A stretch of 64,000 nt of DNA, from positions 1 through 64,000 of the forward strand of contig JAUNUK010000006.1 in the NCBI GenBank assembly GCA_030538185.1, in the 5' to 3' direction. Of this stretch, positions 1 to 9,023 are shown piece by piece. Both the position numbers and the translations under genes were made by a program. The DNA comes from Actinomycetaceae bacterium (GTDB lineage Bacteria > Actinomycetota > Actinomycetes > Actinomycetales > Actinomycetaceae). The notes under the pieces are model-generated. The model did no database searches. It had not been told where the DNA came from and was given only the letters and a program-made list of their open reading frames with translations. Each line of letters opens with the position of its first letter. Position 1 is the stretch's first letter.

Positions 1-158
1 TCCGAAGCCCACCCACCCGCTCCCTCCCGCCCCGCGACCCGCCAAGCCAGGTTTGGCGTAAGAGGGATTATTTTTTGGGAATTTCTGTCCCCGGTTATTC
101 GAGTATGGGTGGGACCGCTTATTCTTTTGGGACACGCGACAGTCACGATACCGATGAA

Positions 159-174
159 TGTTTCACGTGAAACA
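159..174. other. parS: parS site 1
   Basis: Perfect 16-bp palindrome TGTTTCACGTGAAACA, matching the widely conserved chromosomal parS consensus bound by ParB. It lies in the first copy of the duplicated unit, about 3.6 kb before parB. Confidence 0.95.
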
Positions 175-296
175 TTGGTGACTCTATCGGCGGAGTGGTT
201 TCATTCTAGTGTGTTGGTGGGGCCACATGGCCCCACCTCGTTGTTTATTACTGGGTTAAGGTTTTCGTTTGGGTGGGTCGCGGTGCGGGGGTCGTG

Positions 297-343
297 CCCA
301 GCGGTGCAGTGCCGAGCTGAAGCTCGGCACGCATCCGAAGCCC
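297..343. repeat. intergenic hairpin repeat, copy A
   Basis: The conserved left word CCCAGCGGTGCA (297-308) and right word GCATCCGAAGCCC (331-343) enclose a perfect 10-bp stem (309-330, loop GA). The same two words flank a different stem at 27970-28015, and the right word's end opens the window at base 1. This suggests a small dispersed element whose stem changes while its borders are kept. Confidence 0.65.
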
Positions 344-490
344 ACCCACCCGCTCCCTCCCGCCACGCGACCCGCCAAGCCAGGTTTGGCGTAAGACAGA
401 TCATTTTTGGGAATTTCTATTCCCGGTTATTTGAGCATGGGTGGGACCGCTTCTTCCTTTAGGACACACGGTAGTCACTACTCCTGTGAA

Positions 491-506
491 TGTTTCACGT
501 GAAACA
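491..506. other. parS: parS site 2
   Basis: Second identical copy of TGTTTCACGTGAAACA, 332 bp after the first and in the equivalent place in the second duplicated unit. Confidence 0.95.
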
Positions 507-548
507 TTCACGGATTGAAGGGCCTCTCCTGGTGTTTGCCTCGGTTTT

Positions 549-1289
549 CTAAGCAAGCAGGGTTAGTTGTAGGCCGCGCCAGAGGACTATGGATGAGCCG
601 ATGAAGGCAATGAATAGAGCTAGTTTGCGGGCGGATTTTGGTTTGACGTTGAGAAATCTAGCAATGACAGAACCAACGAAAATCGTCAGAGCCGACATTC
701 CGAAGGCTGCTAGGACATTCCCCTCGACACCGGCGGCAAGCTTGGTGGGAACTGCGACAATATTGAAGAAGATGAAGATAGGTTGCATGGTTGCAGCAAA
801 TTCTTCTTGTTTCCACCTTGTAGCCTGCGCATAGGCTGCCATGACTGGTCCTGACTGGGCAACCGAAGCCGACATGAACCCTGCTAGAGAGCCATTTACT
901 ATGGTGAATAGTGGATGGTTGATCTCTGGGAAGCGAAGGGCGAAGAAACTGCCAAGTAGCATCGCCAGCATTAACGCGCCCACAAAAAGGTTTAGAACTG
1001 CTGTAGACATAAAACTTTGAAGGGCAATGGCTATAAGAATGAGCGGAAGCGCTCCCCCGGACATGAGCGCAAAAATCTTCCAGTTTATGTTTCGTCGTTT
1101 CAGGAAGGTCATGACAAGGGCATTAGTTAATCCCGCGATATTGCCCCAAAGAACGCCCTCGGCAGGACCCAAAATTGCAACCAAAAAAGGAACAGCTACC
1201 ATACCAAAGCCGATACCGGAAAGACTTTGCACAACAGTGCCAGCCGTCATGAAGGTGAAAAGAATAATCGCAGGAATTAGTAGCTCCAC
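549..1289 (-). CDS. TSUP/TauE-SafE family permease
   Basis: A 246-residue, very hydrophobic protein resembling the TauE/SafE (TSUP) family, which exports or imports small sulfur-containing or organic anions across the cytoplasmic membrane. The N-terminal half has the family's pattern of a first helix followed by a glycine-rich G-I-G-F-G-M segment, and a second similar half follows with S-A-S-V-A-Q-S-G-P. Length is normal for the family. The start is GTG at 1289 with a G-rich stretch immediately before it, so the exact start is uncertain. It diverges from the DUF418 gene across parS site 3. Substrate cannot be told from sequence. Confidence 0.75.
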   Translation of the reverse strand: MELLIPAIILFTFMTAGTVVQSLSGIGFGMVAVPFLVAILGPAEGVLWGNIAGLTNALVMTFLKRRNINWKIFALMSGGALPLILIAIALQSFMSTAVLNLFVGALMLAMLLGSFFALRFPEINHPLFTIVNGSLAGFMSASVAQSGPVMAAYAQATRWKQEEFAATMQPIFIFFNIVAVPTKLAAGVEGNVLAAFGMSALTIFVGSVIARFLNVKPKSARKLALFIAFIGSSIVLWRGLQLTLLA

Positions 1290-1326
1290 TCCCCCAGCCT
1301 ATGCCCGTGCGTACTCGTAAGAAAAA

Positions 1327-1342
1327 TGTTTCACGTGAAACA
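1327..1342. other. parS: parS site 3
   Basis: Third identical TGTTTCACGTGAAACA palindrome. It lies in the divergent gap between the TSUP permease and the DUF418 gene, so ParB bound here could also affect those promoters (inference). Confidence 0.95.
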
Positions 1343-1458
1343 TTGCAAAACGATCCCAGTCAAGAAAAGATACAGACTCCTTGAGCCTGCGCCCTCGGGA
1401 AATAACCGCAACATAGGACTAGGCTTAAACTCAGCGTTAACTGAGCCAAGGGGGAGTC

Positions 1459-2712
1459 ATGACTCGAGGAGGAGTTTCGACCAGAGTCCGTGAAGGCTCT
1501 TTGCGTTTGCCTGCACCCGACCTGGCCAGAGGTTTCATGCTGCTGCTGATTGCGGTGGCAAGCGTATCTTCCTTTATGTACGCCCAGGATCAAGATGGCA
1601 TCCGAAATTTGGCAGACTATACGGTCCTGGACCGTGTGGTTGTGTTCATCAGGGCCATCACTGTGGATCAGCGAGCACTTCCGTTGTTTGCTTTCCTATT
1701 TGGCTACGGCATGGTTCAGTTTGAAAGATCACGATTGTCGAAGGGATACTCCGAGGGCGAAGTCGATAAAATCCAGCGCCGAAGATACGCCGGAATGATG
1801 ATCTTCGGCCTTGCGCATGGTGCCTTGCTGTACGCCGGCGACATTTTAGGAACCTATGCGCTTATCGCTCTAATTTTTGGAGGTTTATTTTTTCGACGCA
1901 GCCTGAAAACCTTAGTAATAACTGCCGCATCATTTTTTGGGCTAGGAGCCATCTTGGACGCGGGAGGCTTCCTTGTGGCCTGGTCGGATCACGCGGCCCT
2001 GCCAGGTGATGCTTTGGCGCCAGAGGACTCCACCCTTTTGTATGCTTCCGCTCTACCGGCCTTCGAGAGTTACCTGCAAAGCATCGTCCCAAGGTTTGAA
2101 TTGTGGTTGATAATGACGACACTGTCGGTTATTTTTGCTCCAACCTTGGTGGCTATGGTTGTTTTGGGCTGGATCCTTGCACGACGTCGCTTCTTGGAAG
2201 AACCAGATCCCAAGTTACTTAAAAGGTGGGCGTTGATAGGCATCGGTATCGGGTGGCTTGGCGGTTTACCACAGGCACTGACGGCCTCAGGAATATTCTT
2301 GATACCAGAGTCTGCAGGATACCCAATAGTGGCAGTATCTTTGTTGACGGGTTGTTTCGGTGGTTTTGGGTATATGTGTCTTATCGCCTTGATCTCTTTA
2401 AAGGTCTGCGCCCCGAATAGGAAAGTTGGTCCCTTCACCGAAGGGCTACTGGCGATGGGTAAGAGATCTCTTACGGGCTACATCGTTCAATCCTTGGTGT
2501 TTGCACCCATGATGTGCGCCTGGGGCTTGGGCCTGGGTTCTGAGGTGGGACAGTTTGGGGCAACAATGATTGCCTGTGCCGTATGGTATGTCACGGTATT
2601 GGTATGTGTTTTGTTGGATCGAAAGGGATACCTTGGTCCACTCGAACTTCTGCTACGCCGTTTTGCCTATGGAAAAATGACACCTCCAACTCAGATTTCC
2701 ACACAGGGATGA
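1459..2712 (+). CDS. DUF418 domain membrane protein
   Basis: A 417-residue integral membrane protein with about ten hydrophobic segments, resembling the YeiB/DUF418 family. Near the N-terminus it has the family layout of a predicted helix, a loop, and the F-A-F-L-F-G-Y-G motif. The C-terminal 150 residues hold the DUF418 part (G-K-R-S-L-T-G-Y-I-V-Q-S), which is related to membrane acyltransferases. The reaction is not established. The ATG at 1459 follows the purine-rich GGGGGAG. It is the gene immediately upstream of parA, 57 bp away, but a functional link is not implied. Confidence 0.75.
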   Translation: MTRGGVSTRVREGSLRLPAPDLARGFMLLLIAVASVSSFMYAQDQDGIRNLADYTVLDRVVVFIRAITVDQRALPLFAFLFGYGMVQFERSRLSKGYSEGEVDKIQRRRYAGMMIFGLAHGALLYAGDILGTYALIALIFGGLFFRRSLKTLVITAASFFGLGAILDAGGFLVAWSDHAALPGDALAPEDSTLLYASALPAFESYLQSIVPRFELWLIMTTLSVIFAPTLVAMVVLGWILARRRFLEEPDPKLLKRWALIGIGIGWLGGLPQALTASGIFLIPESAGYPIVAVSLLTGCFGGFGYMCLIALISLKVCAPNRKVGPFTEGLLAMGKRSLTGYIVQSLVFAPMMCAWGLGLGSEVGQFGATMIACAVWYVTVLVCVLLDRKGYLGPLELLLRRFAYGKMTPPTQISTQG

Positions 2713-2769
2713 TCATGGTGTCCAGGCTTAGAGATATGCTTAGTTGATACTAGGAAAAGGAATTGGTTA

Positions 2770-3735
2770 ATGGTCGATCGTCCAAGTTTTGACTTGCCCC
2801 GCGCAGCAAAGGATCCGCATTCTATCGTTTCGGCGATCCGCAGACAGGTTCCTCAATCAATGGAGCAAACTCCTTTAGCAGAAGAAGTCTGGGAAAACGT
2901 GCGTGCTCGTATGACCCTCGATGACCTTGAGGTCCCTTCTCTGAGACGTTCACATATTGTCGCCTTAGCCAATCAAAAGGGTGGGGTAGGCAAAACTACT
3001 ACGGCAGTCAATCTAGCTGCCGCATTGGCTCAGTATGGCACCGAGGTCCTTGTGATTGACAACGACCCTCAGGGTAATGCCTCAACCGCCCTCGGAATTC
3101 GTATTGGGGAACAACCTAAATCCCTGTACGACGTGTATTCCCAGGGAGCCAAGCTGGCCGATGTCCTTGTGGATTCGCCGGCCGCCCCGGGTGTGCGCTT
3201 GGCCCCTGCCTCTATCGACCTGGCAGGCACGGAAATGGAGATGATGGATAACCCTTCTCCGTACACGGTGTTGAAGTCTGCGATAGACACCTATATTAAG
3301 GAACAAAAGAAACCGACCCTGGTATTGATTGACTGCCCTCCTAGTCTGGGTCTGCTCACTGTGAATGCGCTGGTGGCAGCAAAATGGGTGCTTGTTCCTG
3401 TCCAGGCGGAGTACTACGCCCTTGAGGGTATTGCGAAACTTGTGGCCTCGATTTCCAGGCTGCAAAAGACCACTAATAAGACCCTAGAGATTCTGACTTT
3501 CCTCATAACCATGTATGACAAGCGCACGAATTTGTCGATTGAGGTGGATGAGGACGTCCGCAAGCACTATCCAGAGATCACGATGGACACCAGGATTCCG
3601 CGACAGGTGCGTATCTCTGAGGCGCCCTCTCATATGGAGACGGTGATCTCCTATGATTCGCGTGGCCCGGGTGCTGTTGCATACATGGAAGCCGCAGTTG
3701 AACTGATGAATCGTCTGAAAAAGAAGGAAAAGTAG
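2770..3735 (+). CDS. parA: chromosome partitioning ATPase ParA
   Basis: ParA/Soj-type ATPase of 321 residues that binds DNA non-specifically and drives origin segregation through ParB-parS. It has the deviant Walker A signature K-G-G-V-G-K-T-T around residue 74, the N-D-P-Q-G-N switch near residue 97 and the D-C-P-P-S-L-G Walker B near residue 190. About 65 residues precede the ATPase core, an N-terminal extension typical of chromosomal actinobacterial ParA. The ATG start follows AAAAGG. It overlaps the parB GTG start by one base, so the two are translationally coupled. Three parS sites lie upstream. Confidence 0.95.
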   Translation: MVDRPSFDLPRAAKDPHSIVSAIRRQVPQSMEQTPLAEEVWENVRARMTLDDLEVPSLRRSHIVALANQKGGVGKTTTAVNLAAALAQYGTEVLVIDNDPQGNASTALGIRIGEQPKSLYDVYSQGAKLADVLVDSPAAPGVRLAPASIDLAGTEMEMMDNPSPYTVLKSAIDTYIKEQKKPTLVLIDCPPSLGLLTVNALVAAKWVLVPVQAEYYALEGIAKLVASISRLQKTTNKTLEILTFLITMYDKRTNLSIEVDEDVRKHYPEITMDTRIPRQVRISEAPSHMETVISYDSRGPGAVAYMEAAVELMNRLKKKEK

Positions 3736-4826
3736 TGGCACGAAAATCTGGGTTGGGACAAGGATTGTCCTCCCTTATTCCGCAAGAGCAACGTGAACCG
3801 ACCGTCGAAGGGCGGGGCGTTTCCATCCTCATCGGTGAGGGCACACAAGCGGCAAAAAAGGGGCGTCAAGAGTCAGGCGTACACGGGCTCTTATCTCCTG
3901 GTGGTCAAAAGAAGACTTCCCGAGGGCGGGGCGCACGGCCTGTCGAGGATAAGAGGACTGCAGGCCAAGATGTTGGTGCCGGTCCTGAATTGGTCCCTGT
4001 GCCGGGTGTGACCGTGGCAGAGCTTAAACTGGATGACATTATTCCCAATACGCGTCAGCCCAGAACCGTTTTCGATGCAGATGAGCTAGAGGAACTTGCT
4101 CGGTCTATCCGCGAAGTAGGGGTACTTCAACCTGTCGTTGTACGTCCGCTGGACGCGAAGATGGCGAAGGAAACAGGTGCCCATTTTGAACTCATTATGG
4201 GAGAACGCCGCTGGAGAGCAAGCAAAATAGCTGGAAATGATACCGTTTCTGCTATAGTGCGACGCACAGATGATGAAGATCTCCTACGAGACGCCCTGCT
4301 TGAGAACCTACACCGTGCACAGCTAAACCCCTTGGAAGAGGCGGCCGCCTACCAACAACTGATGGAAGATTTTGGGTGCACCCAAGAAGAACTTGCAAAG
4401 AGGATTGCCCGGTCCAGGCCACAGATTTCCAACACTATTAGACTGCTGCGTTTACCAGGGTCTGTACAATCAAAGGTTGCAGCAGGGGTCTTATCCGCAG
4501 GACACGCCAGGGCTCTTTTGGGACTTTCTGGCAATGATGCCATGGAGCTCATGGCGCAACGAATTATCGCTGAAGGCCTGTCGGTGCGCTCTACCGAAGA
4601 GATCATCTCGATGGGGGACGAGGAACCTGTAGCGCGCGAAAAATCCGCAAGCATTTCTATTCAAGAACCTCGGATCACGGATCCAATTGCACGGAAACTA
4701 GGCGATCTTTTGGATACCAAAGTGGATATTACCCTGGGGAAAAGACGTTCAAGGATTGTTATTCACTTTGCGGATCTAGACGATCTGAACCGTATTGTTG
4801 AGGTCCTTGACACCCCGGCAACCTAG
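3735..4826 (+). CDS. parB: chromosome partitioning protein ParB
   Basis: ParB/Spo0J DNA-binding CTPase of 363 residues, which loads at parS and spreads to form the segregation complex. The N-terminus has the ParA-interacting G-L-G-Q-G-L-S-S-L-I-P motif. Residues 25-90 are a low-complexity linker that contains one CCGAGGGCG motif. The ParB/Srx core follows (box G-E-R-R-W-R-A near residue 155, E-N-L-H-R near 196), then a helix-turn-helix around 215-240 (T-Q-E-E-L-A...P-Q-I-S-N) and a C-terminal dimerisation domain. The start is GTG, overlapping the parA stop (TAGTG). Target sites match parS at 159, 491 and 1327. Confidence 0.95.
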   Translation: MARKSGLGQGLSSLIPQEQREPTVEGRGVSILIGEGTQAAKKGRQESGVHGLLSPGGQKKTSRGRGARPVEDKRTAGQDVGAGPELVPVPGVTVAELKLDDIIPNTRQPRTVFDADELEELARSIREVGVLQPVVVRPLDAKMAKETGAHFELIMGERRWRASKIAGNDTVSAIVRRTDDEDLLRDALLENLHRAQLNPLEEAAAYQQLMEDFGCTQEELAKRIARSRPQISNTIRLLRLPGSVQSKVAAGVLSAGHARALLGLSGNDAMELMAQRIIAEGLSVRSTEEIISMGDEEPVAREKSASISIQEPRITDPIARKLGDLLDTKVDITLGKRRSRIVIHFADLDDLNRIVEVLDTPAT

Positions 4827-4852
4827 GTGTCGTTCGACTTCCCAAGCAATCC

Positions 4853-5944
4853 TTACAGTGAGACGGGACCAGCTTCCAAGGCAGCGTTGACCAGCTCAAC
4901 CAATAGATTTTCGTAAGTACCATCGGCGTGCGCCGCCTGAGGGAAGAGCGAGGTATCTGTCATTCCAGGGGCCACATTGACATCAATGACCCAAGGGGTA
5001 CCTTCGCTGTCAACAATCATGTCCGTGCGTGAAAAATGACGCAGCGTGAAGAGCGAATGAACGAATAAGGCCAGTGCTTTAACCTCTTCACTTTTGGCCT
5101 CAGGCAGGCGAGCAGGAGTAAAGAACTCTGCACGGCCAGGGTTATAGCGGGCATCAAAGTCATAAGGTCCGTCAGAGACAATCTCGACAATCGGGAGGGC
5201 GCGGATATCAATACCCGAGTCATCTCCAGCCCAATCGGCGGCATCGAGATCATCAGGGTTATCAGAGTTTTCCAGGGTTTCTAAGAATTCCTCTACATCA
5301 AAGTCTTGAGACAAGTCGTCGTATTCACCGAAAGACACAACAGAAACCGCCAGTTCCCTGCCCTCGATGAATTTTTCGACAATGACGGAATCACAGTAGG
5401 CAAAGGCCATGACGAAAGCCTCGGGCAAGTCGGATTCTTCACGAACAATGGTGACGCCCTGGGCAGAACCGCCAACGGCCGGCTTCACAACAAGGGGGAA
5501 AGTCAGGGTCTTTTTCACGGCTGCAAGAAGTGGAGCAGACCCCTGCTGGCGAAAAAGCTCGTGCGATAAGGAAATGAAAGGAGGTGTGGGCAGTCCGTTT
5601 GCTAGACAAATGGCCTTGAAACTGGCCTTGTTTGAGGCAGGGAGTGCTTGCGCGCCGGTGGTGCCGACAAAAGGAATCTCAGCCAAGGTAAGGAGGGTCG
5701 CCAAGGAGCCGTCCTCGCCCAAGGCACCATGAACCAAGGGGAAGACGACATCGGGCTTAAGTTCCTCAAGGCGTCCCATAAGCTGACTGTCGAAGTCAAC
5801 CATGTCAACTGTCATTCCGGCTCTGCGCAGGTTGTTGACCACGCGGGTTCCCGAACGTATGGAAACATCTCTCTCGTGACCAAGGCCGCCGGCTATCACG
5901 ACAACATGGGGTTTCCCGGTTGACACGGTTGATGAAGTTGACAT
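4853..5944 (-). CDS. ddl: D-alanine-D-alanine ligase
   Basis: ATP-grasp ligase of 363 residues making D-Ala-D-Ala for peptidoglycan precursors. Near the N-terminus is G-G-L-G-H-E-R-D-V-S, followed by P-L-V-H-G-A-L-G-E-D-G, the ATP-grasp loop K-P-A-V-G-G-S-A-Q-G and the C-terminal D-V-N-V-A-P-G-M-T. I chose ATG at 5944 because GAGGTGAT precedes it at good spacing and it starts 10 bases after the aminotransferase stop. A longer frame to 6025 would overlap that gene. Residues about 207-248 are an acidic insertion (repeated D/E) not present in typical Ddl. It is probably co-transcribed with the upstream aminotransferase. Confidence 0.88.
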   Translation of the reverse strand: MSTSSTVSTGKPHVVVIAGGLGHERDVSIRSGTRVVNNLRRAGMTVDMVDFDSQLMGRLEELKPDVVFPLVHGALGEDGSLATLLTLAEIPFVGTTGAQALPASNKASFKAICLANGLPTPPFISLSHELFRQQGSAPLLAAVKKTLTFPLVVKPAVGGSAQGVTIVREESDLPEAFVMAFAYCDSVIVEKFIEGRELAVSVVSFGEYDDLSQDFDVEEFLETLENSDNPDDLDAADWAGDDSGIDIRALPIVEIVSDGPYDFDARYNPGRAEFFTPARLPEAKSEEVKALALFVHSLFTLRHFSRTDMIVDSEGTPWVIDVNVAPGMTDTSLFPQAAHADGTYENLLVELVNAALEAGPVSL

Positions 5945-5954
5945 ATCAATCACC

Positions 5955-7274
5955 TCAGGGTTGGTTCGGTGCAGGAATAGAAATAGAGCGAGTTGAGGAC
6001 TCATCAGGTCGGACATTTGTACCAAAAAGCTCTACGAGTTCCTGCTCAGCCTTGACGACACCAGCCAGACGACGCACACCCTCGCGGATTGTCTCAGGCG
6101 GTGGATAGCAGAAGGACAAGCGGATGTGGTCACCTCCGCGCCCGTCATAATAGAAGGCGGTGCCAGATACGTAGGCGACCAAGGCGGTCACAGCGCGAGG
6201 CAACATGGCCTTGGCATCAATGCCCTCGGGCAGGGTGACCCACGTATAAAAGCCCCCGTCAGGCACTGTCCACGTGCATTGTGGCAAGTAGTCTTGCAAG
6301 GCTTTCATCATTGCTTCACAACGCTCTAAATACATGCCACGGAAGGACTTCACTTGCTGGTACCAGTCGAACTCGCGCAGGTATTTATTAATCGCCATTT
6401 GCCCAGCCATTGAGGGTGACAAGATAGCGGCCTCGGAAGCCAAAACGAGCTTGTCCTTAATCGGGGAAGGCGCAACTGCCCAGCCGATTCGGAAACCCGG
6501 GGCAAGCATCTTAGAAAACGAGCCCAGGTAGACGACCCCGTCAGGGTTCAAAGACTTCAAAGAGGGGTTTGGATCCGCGTGGAAACCCAAGAGACCATAG
6601 GGGTTGTCCTCAATGATTAAAACACCGTGACGTCGGCAAATATCAACAATTGAGGGCCTGCGTTCAGCAGATAAAGTCATGCCGCCAGGGTTGTGGAAAT
6701 TGGGGATGGTATAGAGCATCTTTATGCGCTTACCTGCGGCCACACAGTCCTTAATGGCCTCTTCCAAGGCCTCAGGGATTAGCCCATCGTTATCCATTAG
6801 TACGTGCTGCACATCAGCCTGATAGGCACGGAAAATGCCCAGGGCGCCCACGTAAGAAGGGGCCTCGACCAAAACAACGTCACCTGGGTCAACAAAGATC
6901 TGCGTCACCAGGTCCAAGGCCTGCTGCGAGCCGGTGGTTATGACGACGTTATCTGCAGGCGTGCGGATACCGTCATACTGGACGACCTCGGTAATCATCT
7001 CCAGGAGCGGCGCATACCCCTGCCCATTTCCGTACTGCAAGGCGGTCGCCCCATCAGTGCGGATGAGCTCAGCGAAAGACTGGGCCAAATCGTCTAGGGG
7101 CAGGTCTTTAATATTGGGCATGCCTCCCGCCAGGGACACAACCTCAGGGCGAGAAACAACGGAGAAAAGTGAGCGAATCTCAGAGGAACGCAGGTTATGA
7201 GCTCGGGCGGCGTAGGTATCCAACCAGGGGTCGAGCCGTGTACCTTGCCTAGAGTTTCCTGCCGATTCAGACAT
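5955..7274 (-). CDS. PLP-dependent aminotransferase, class I/II
   Basis: Fold-type I aminotransferase of about 439 residues, close to the 2-aminoadipate/MocR-type group but without the GntR DNA-binding part. It carries L-A-G-G-M-P-N near the N-terminus, Y-G-N-G-Q-G-Y, the E-D-N-P-Y-G-L-L segment and the lysine site G-S-F-S-K-M-L-A-P-G-F-R-I-G-W that would bind PLP. ATG at 7274 is preferred over the adjacent ATG at 7277 because AAGGAAA lies at better spacing, and upstream sequence to 7409 is not family-like. Ten bases separate its stop from ddl, suggesting an operon. The amino donor and acceptor are unknown. Confidence 0.85.
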   Translation of the reverse strand: MSESAGNSRQGTRLDPWLDTYAARAHNLRSSEIRSLFSVVSRPEVVSLAGGMPNIKDLPLDDLAQSFAELIRTDGATALQYGNGQGYAPLLEMITEVVQYDGIRTPADNVVITTGSQQALDLVTQIFVDPGDVVLVEAPSYVGALGIFRAYQADVQHVLMDNDGLIPEALEEAIKDCVAAGKRIKMLYTIPNFHNPGGMTLSAERRPSIVDICRRHGVLIIEDNPYGLLGFHADPNPSLKSLNPDGVVYLGSFSKMLAPGFRIGWAVAPSPIKDKLVLASEAAILSPSMAGQMAINKYLREFDWYQQVKSFRGMYLERCEAMMKALQDYLPQCTWTVPDGGFYTWVTLPEGIDAKAMLPRAVTALVAYVSGTAFYYDGRGGDHIRLSFCYPPPETIREGVRRLAGVVKAEQELVELFGTNVRPDESSTRSISIPAPNQP

Positions 7275-7430
7275 CATTTTCCTTAATTCCGTGTTGTGTG
7301 TTGCTGCTTGTCTACGCGCAGACACTCCCACCAGTCTGCCACTGATGGGGCCAGTTTCGCGACTTTCTCGCCCTCGGAAAGAAAAATTGGCGAGGGCGAC
7401 AAAGCCCAAACTGTTGTTAAAAGAGAAACC

Positions 7431-8798
7431 CTAAGGGACAAATGGCGGGTTTTTTGGCGGGGTCGGTGGGAGGGAAGGTTGGTCGGTATGCGCAGGCATG
7501 CCGCGGCGAATTCGGGATTTTAGAGACACCCAATCTCGTGTCTCTTTGGAGGTCAAGGCGATGAGGGCCAGGACGAAAACGGAGACGCGCATAAGGGAGG
7601 TATCGGGTGTGATGCCGTTGACGGTCAGGTGGTATAGGTCGAAGATGATACCGAAAAAAAGGAGGGCTTCCAGGGACAAGCGGGCGCGTGAATAGCCTTT
7701 GACCACCAGGAATACAAGGAAAATAACCAGGACGATGGTGAGGGCGTAATCCAAGACGAACAAGAAATCGTCTTGAGAAAAGTCCATCCACAACTCCGAG
7801 AGCATGTCGAGGGATAGGGGGTTGCGGAAGTGTGAGATGAGGGTTTGGCCGACGGTCAATAAAGCGATTAAGAGGGCGGAGACAATGAGGGAAGATGGCG
7901 GTTGACCGGCCTTGTGTTTCTGTCTGTCCTCGGGTTTTTCCACGGCGATTCCGGTGTGGACGATGGGTAGGTCGCCGTCGGTGTGGATGCGATCGCCTCC
8001 GCCGTTGCGGTGGTGATATGACGTGAAGAAGTCTTCGAGGATCTCGACTCTTAGGCTGGGATCCGACCAGCGCAAGGTGTCGACAATGTAGTCGCGTTCA
8101 ATGTCGATATTGGCGTCGATTCTATGCGTGAGCTGGAAGGTGAAAAGAGAGAATCCGACGGAACGATCGAAGGTGCCGGCTGCCAACCAATCCACTTGGC
8201 GTCCACCTGGCAGCAACCAACCTTCGGGGCATTTATAGAAACGGACGTGGTGGCGCTGGTGTGGATTACCATCAACTTCTTGCTGGTAGGCGAAGTTTTG
8301 CATACGGTCGAAAAGGTACAGAGAAGAGACCGGGGCTTTCTTGTAGGAGCGTTTACTTATGGAGAAGAACACCATTTTGATGGCCGATCTGACTGTTATT
8401 GGGTCGGCCAAGGACCAGCCGGCTTTCTGCATGGCCCTATGTATTCCGGCTTCATTGCCTTGAAAACCCATATTGACGGGGTCGCCCAGTAGGCCGTCTT
8501 GGGTGCGGGTGCGTCCGATGAAATAGTTTGGAACGTAGAGCAGCGTTAGTAGCTGATGGATGCGAGGCAGAGCCATGTAGGCCACCACTATCCAAAAGAC
8601 GAAAAGGTAGCCGATCCTTTTTGGGTTGATCGTCGTGCCTTCGCGTAAGAGCACCCACGCCAGCCAGGCAGTAGCTGCACCGGCCAGGACGATAAAGACG
8701 GCATCTAGTAGCTCCCAAAAGTTCCAGCGACGGACCTCTTCGTTGAACACCTTGCGCGGGGTGGCGGTGTACGTGGGTGGCTCGGACAAAGGCTTCAC
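7431..8798 (-). CDS. LssY C-terminal-domain membrane protein
   Basis: A 455-residue protein with two N-terminal membrane helices, a soluble middle part and about four C-terminal helices. The middle resembles the LssY_C domain: A-G-W-S-L-A-D-P-I-T, then L-Y-L-F-D-R-M-Q-N-F-A-Y-Q, R-H-H-V-R-F-Y and the T-H-R-I-D-A-N-I-D-I-E-R-D stretch. The biochemical role of LssY_C proteins is not settled; some are fused to PAP2 or DedA domains, which are absent here. I chose GTG at 8798 because a good -10 hexamer (TAGAAT, 8806-8811) ends seven bases before it, implying a leaderless mRNA. The frame continues upstream to 8918 without family-like sequence. Confidence 0.72.
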   Translation of the reverse strand: MKPLSEPPTYTATPRKVFNEEVRRWNFWELLDAVFIVLAGAATAWLAWVLLREGTTINPKRIGYLFVFWIVVAYMALPRIHQLLTLLYVPNYFIGRTRTQDGLLGDPVNMGFQGNEAGIHRAMQKAGWSLADPITVRSAIKMVFFSISKRSYKKAPVSSLYLFDRMQNFAYQQEVDGNPHQRHHVRFYKCPEGWLLPGGRQVDWLAAGTFDRSVGFSLFTFQLTHRIDANIDIERDYIVDTLRWSDPSLRVEILEDFFTSYHHRNGGGDRIHTDGDLPIVHTGIAVEKPEDRQKHKAGQPPSSLIVSALLIALLTVGQTLISHFRNPLSLDMLSELWMDFSQDDFLFVLDYALTIVLVIFLVFLVVKGYSRARLSLEALLFFGIIFDLYHLTVNGITPDTSLMRVSVFVLALIALTSKETRDWVSLKSRIRRGMPAHTDQPSLPPTPPKNPPFVP

Positions 8799-8805
8799 GG
8801 TGTCG

Positions 8806-8811
8806 ATTCTA
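8806..8811 (-). promoter_or_regulatory. -10 element for the LssY-like gene
   Basis: TAGAAT on the minus strand, ending seven bases before the GTG at 8798. This spacing is that of leaderless actinobacterial transcripts and decides the start choice. No clear -35 was found. Confidence 0.4.
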
Positions 8812-8892
8812 TGATGAATTGTGGGGTGCGTGACGCGCGGCGGATTGTCGGGGGTGTGTGGCGAGGTTACGCGGCACACGTGCCTAGGGCAG

Positions 8893-8910
8893 CAGGAGGT
8901 GCAAGCACCT
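8893..8910. repeat. short perfect hairpin in intergenic gap
   Basis: GGAGGTGC and GCACCTCC form an 8-bp perfect stem with a two-base loop. It sits in the 346-bp gap 8799-9144, which holds no gene that I can support. The rest of the gap is C-rich sequence and the hairpin cluster at 9024-9126. Confidence 0.5.
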
Positions 8911-9023
8911 CCCCCCACGGCAAAGCCGCGGGTCCCCCCACCTACGCTGCCTACGGCACATGCGTCCGCTCCACCCCGCGGCGCAATTCAAACGTCAGGC
9001 GCCGCCCAGATTTTTGACGATCA

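Larger units (their letters stand above)
1..508. repeat. diverged tandem duplication carrying parS
   Basis: Bases 1-176 and 334-508 are diverged copies of one unit in direct orientation. Both run from a C-rich stretch beginning TCCGAAGCCC, through the shared words CCAGGTTTGGCGTAAG and TGGGTGGGACCGCTT, to a parS palindrome, and similarity stops just after it. The window begins inside the first copy. I see no gene in 1-548: the open frames here have no coding character and no usable ribosome binding site. The stretch is therefore best read as a centromere-like region duplicated by recombination. Confidence 0.8.

Noticed and set aside
8850-9020. Possible tRNA or small RNA in C-rich hairpin sequence.
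   Set aside because: No T-loop or anticodon pattern; only simple hairpins are visible.
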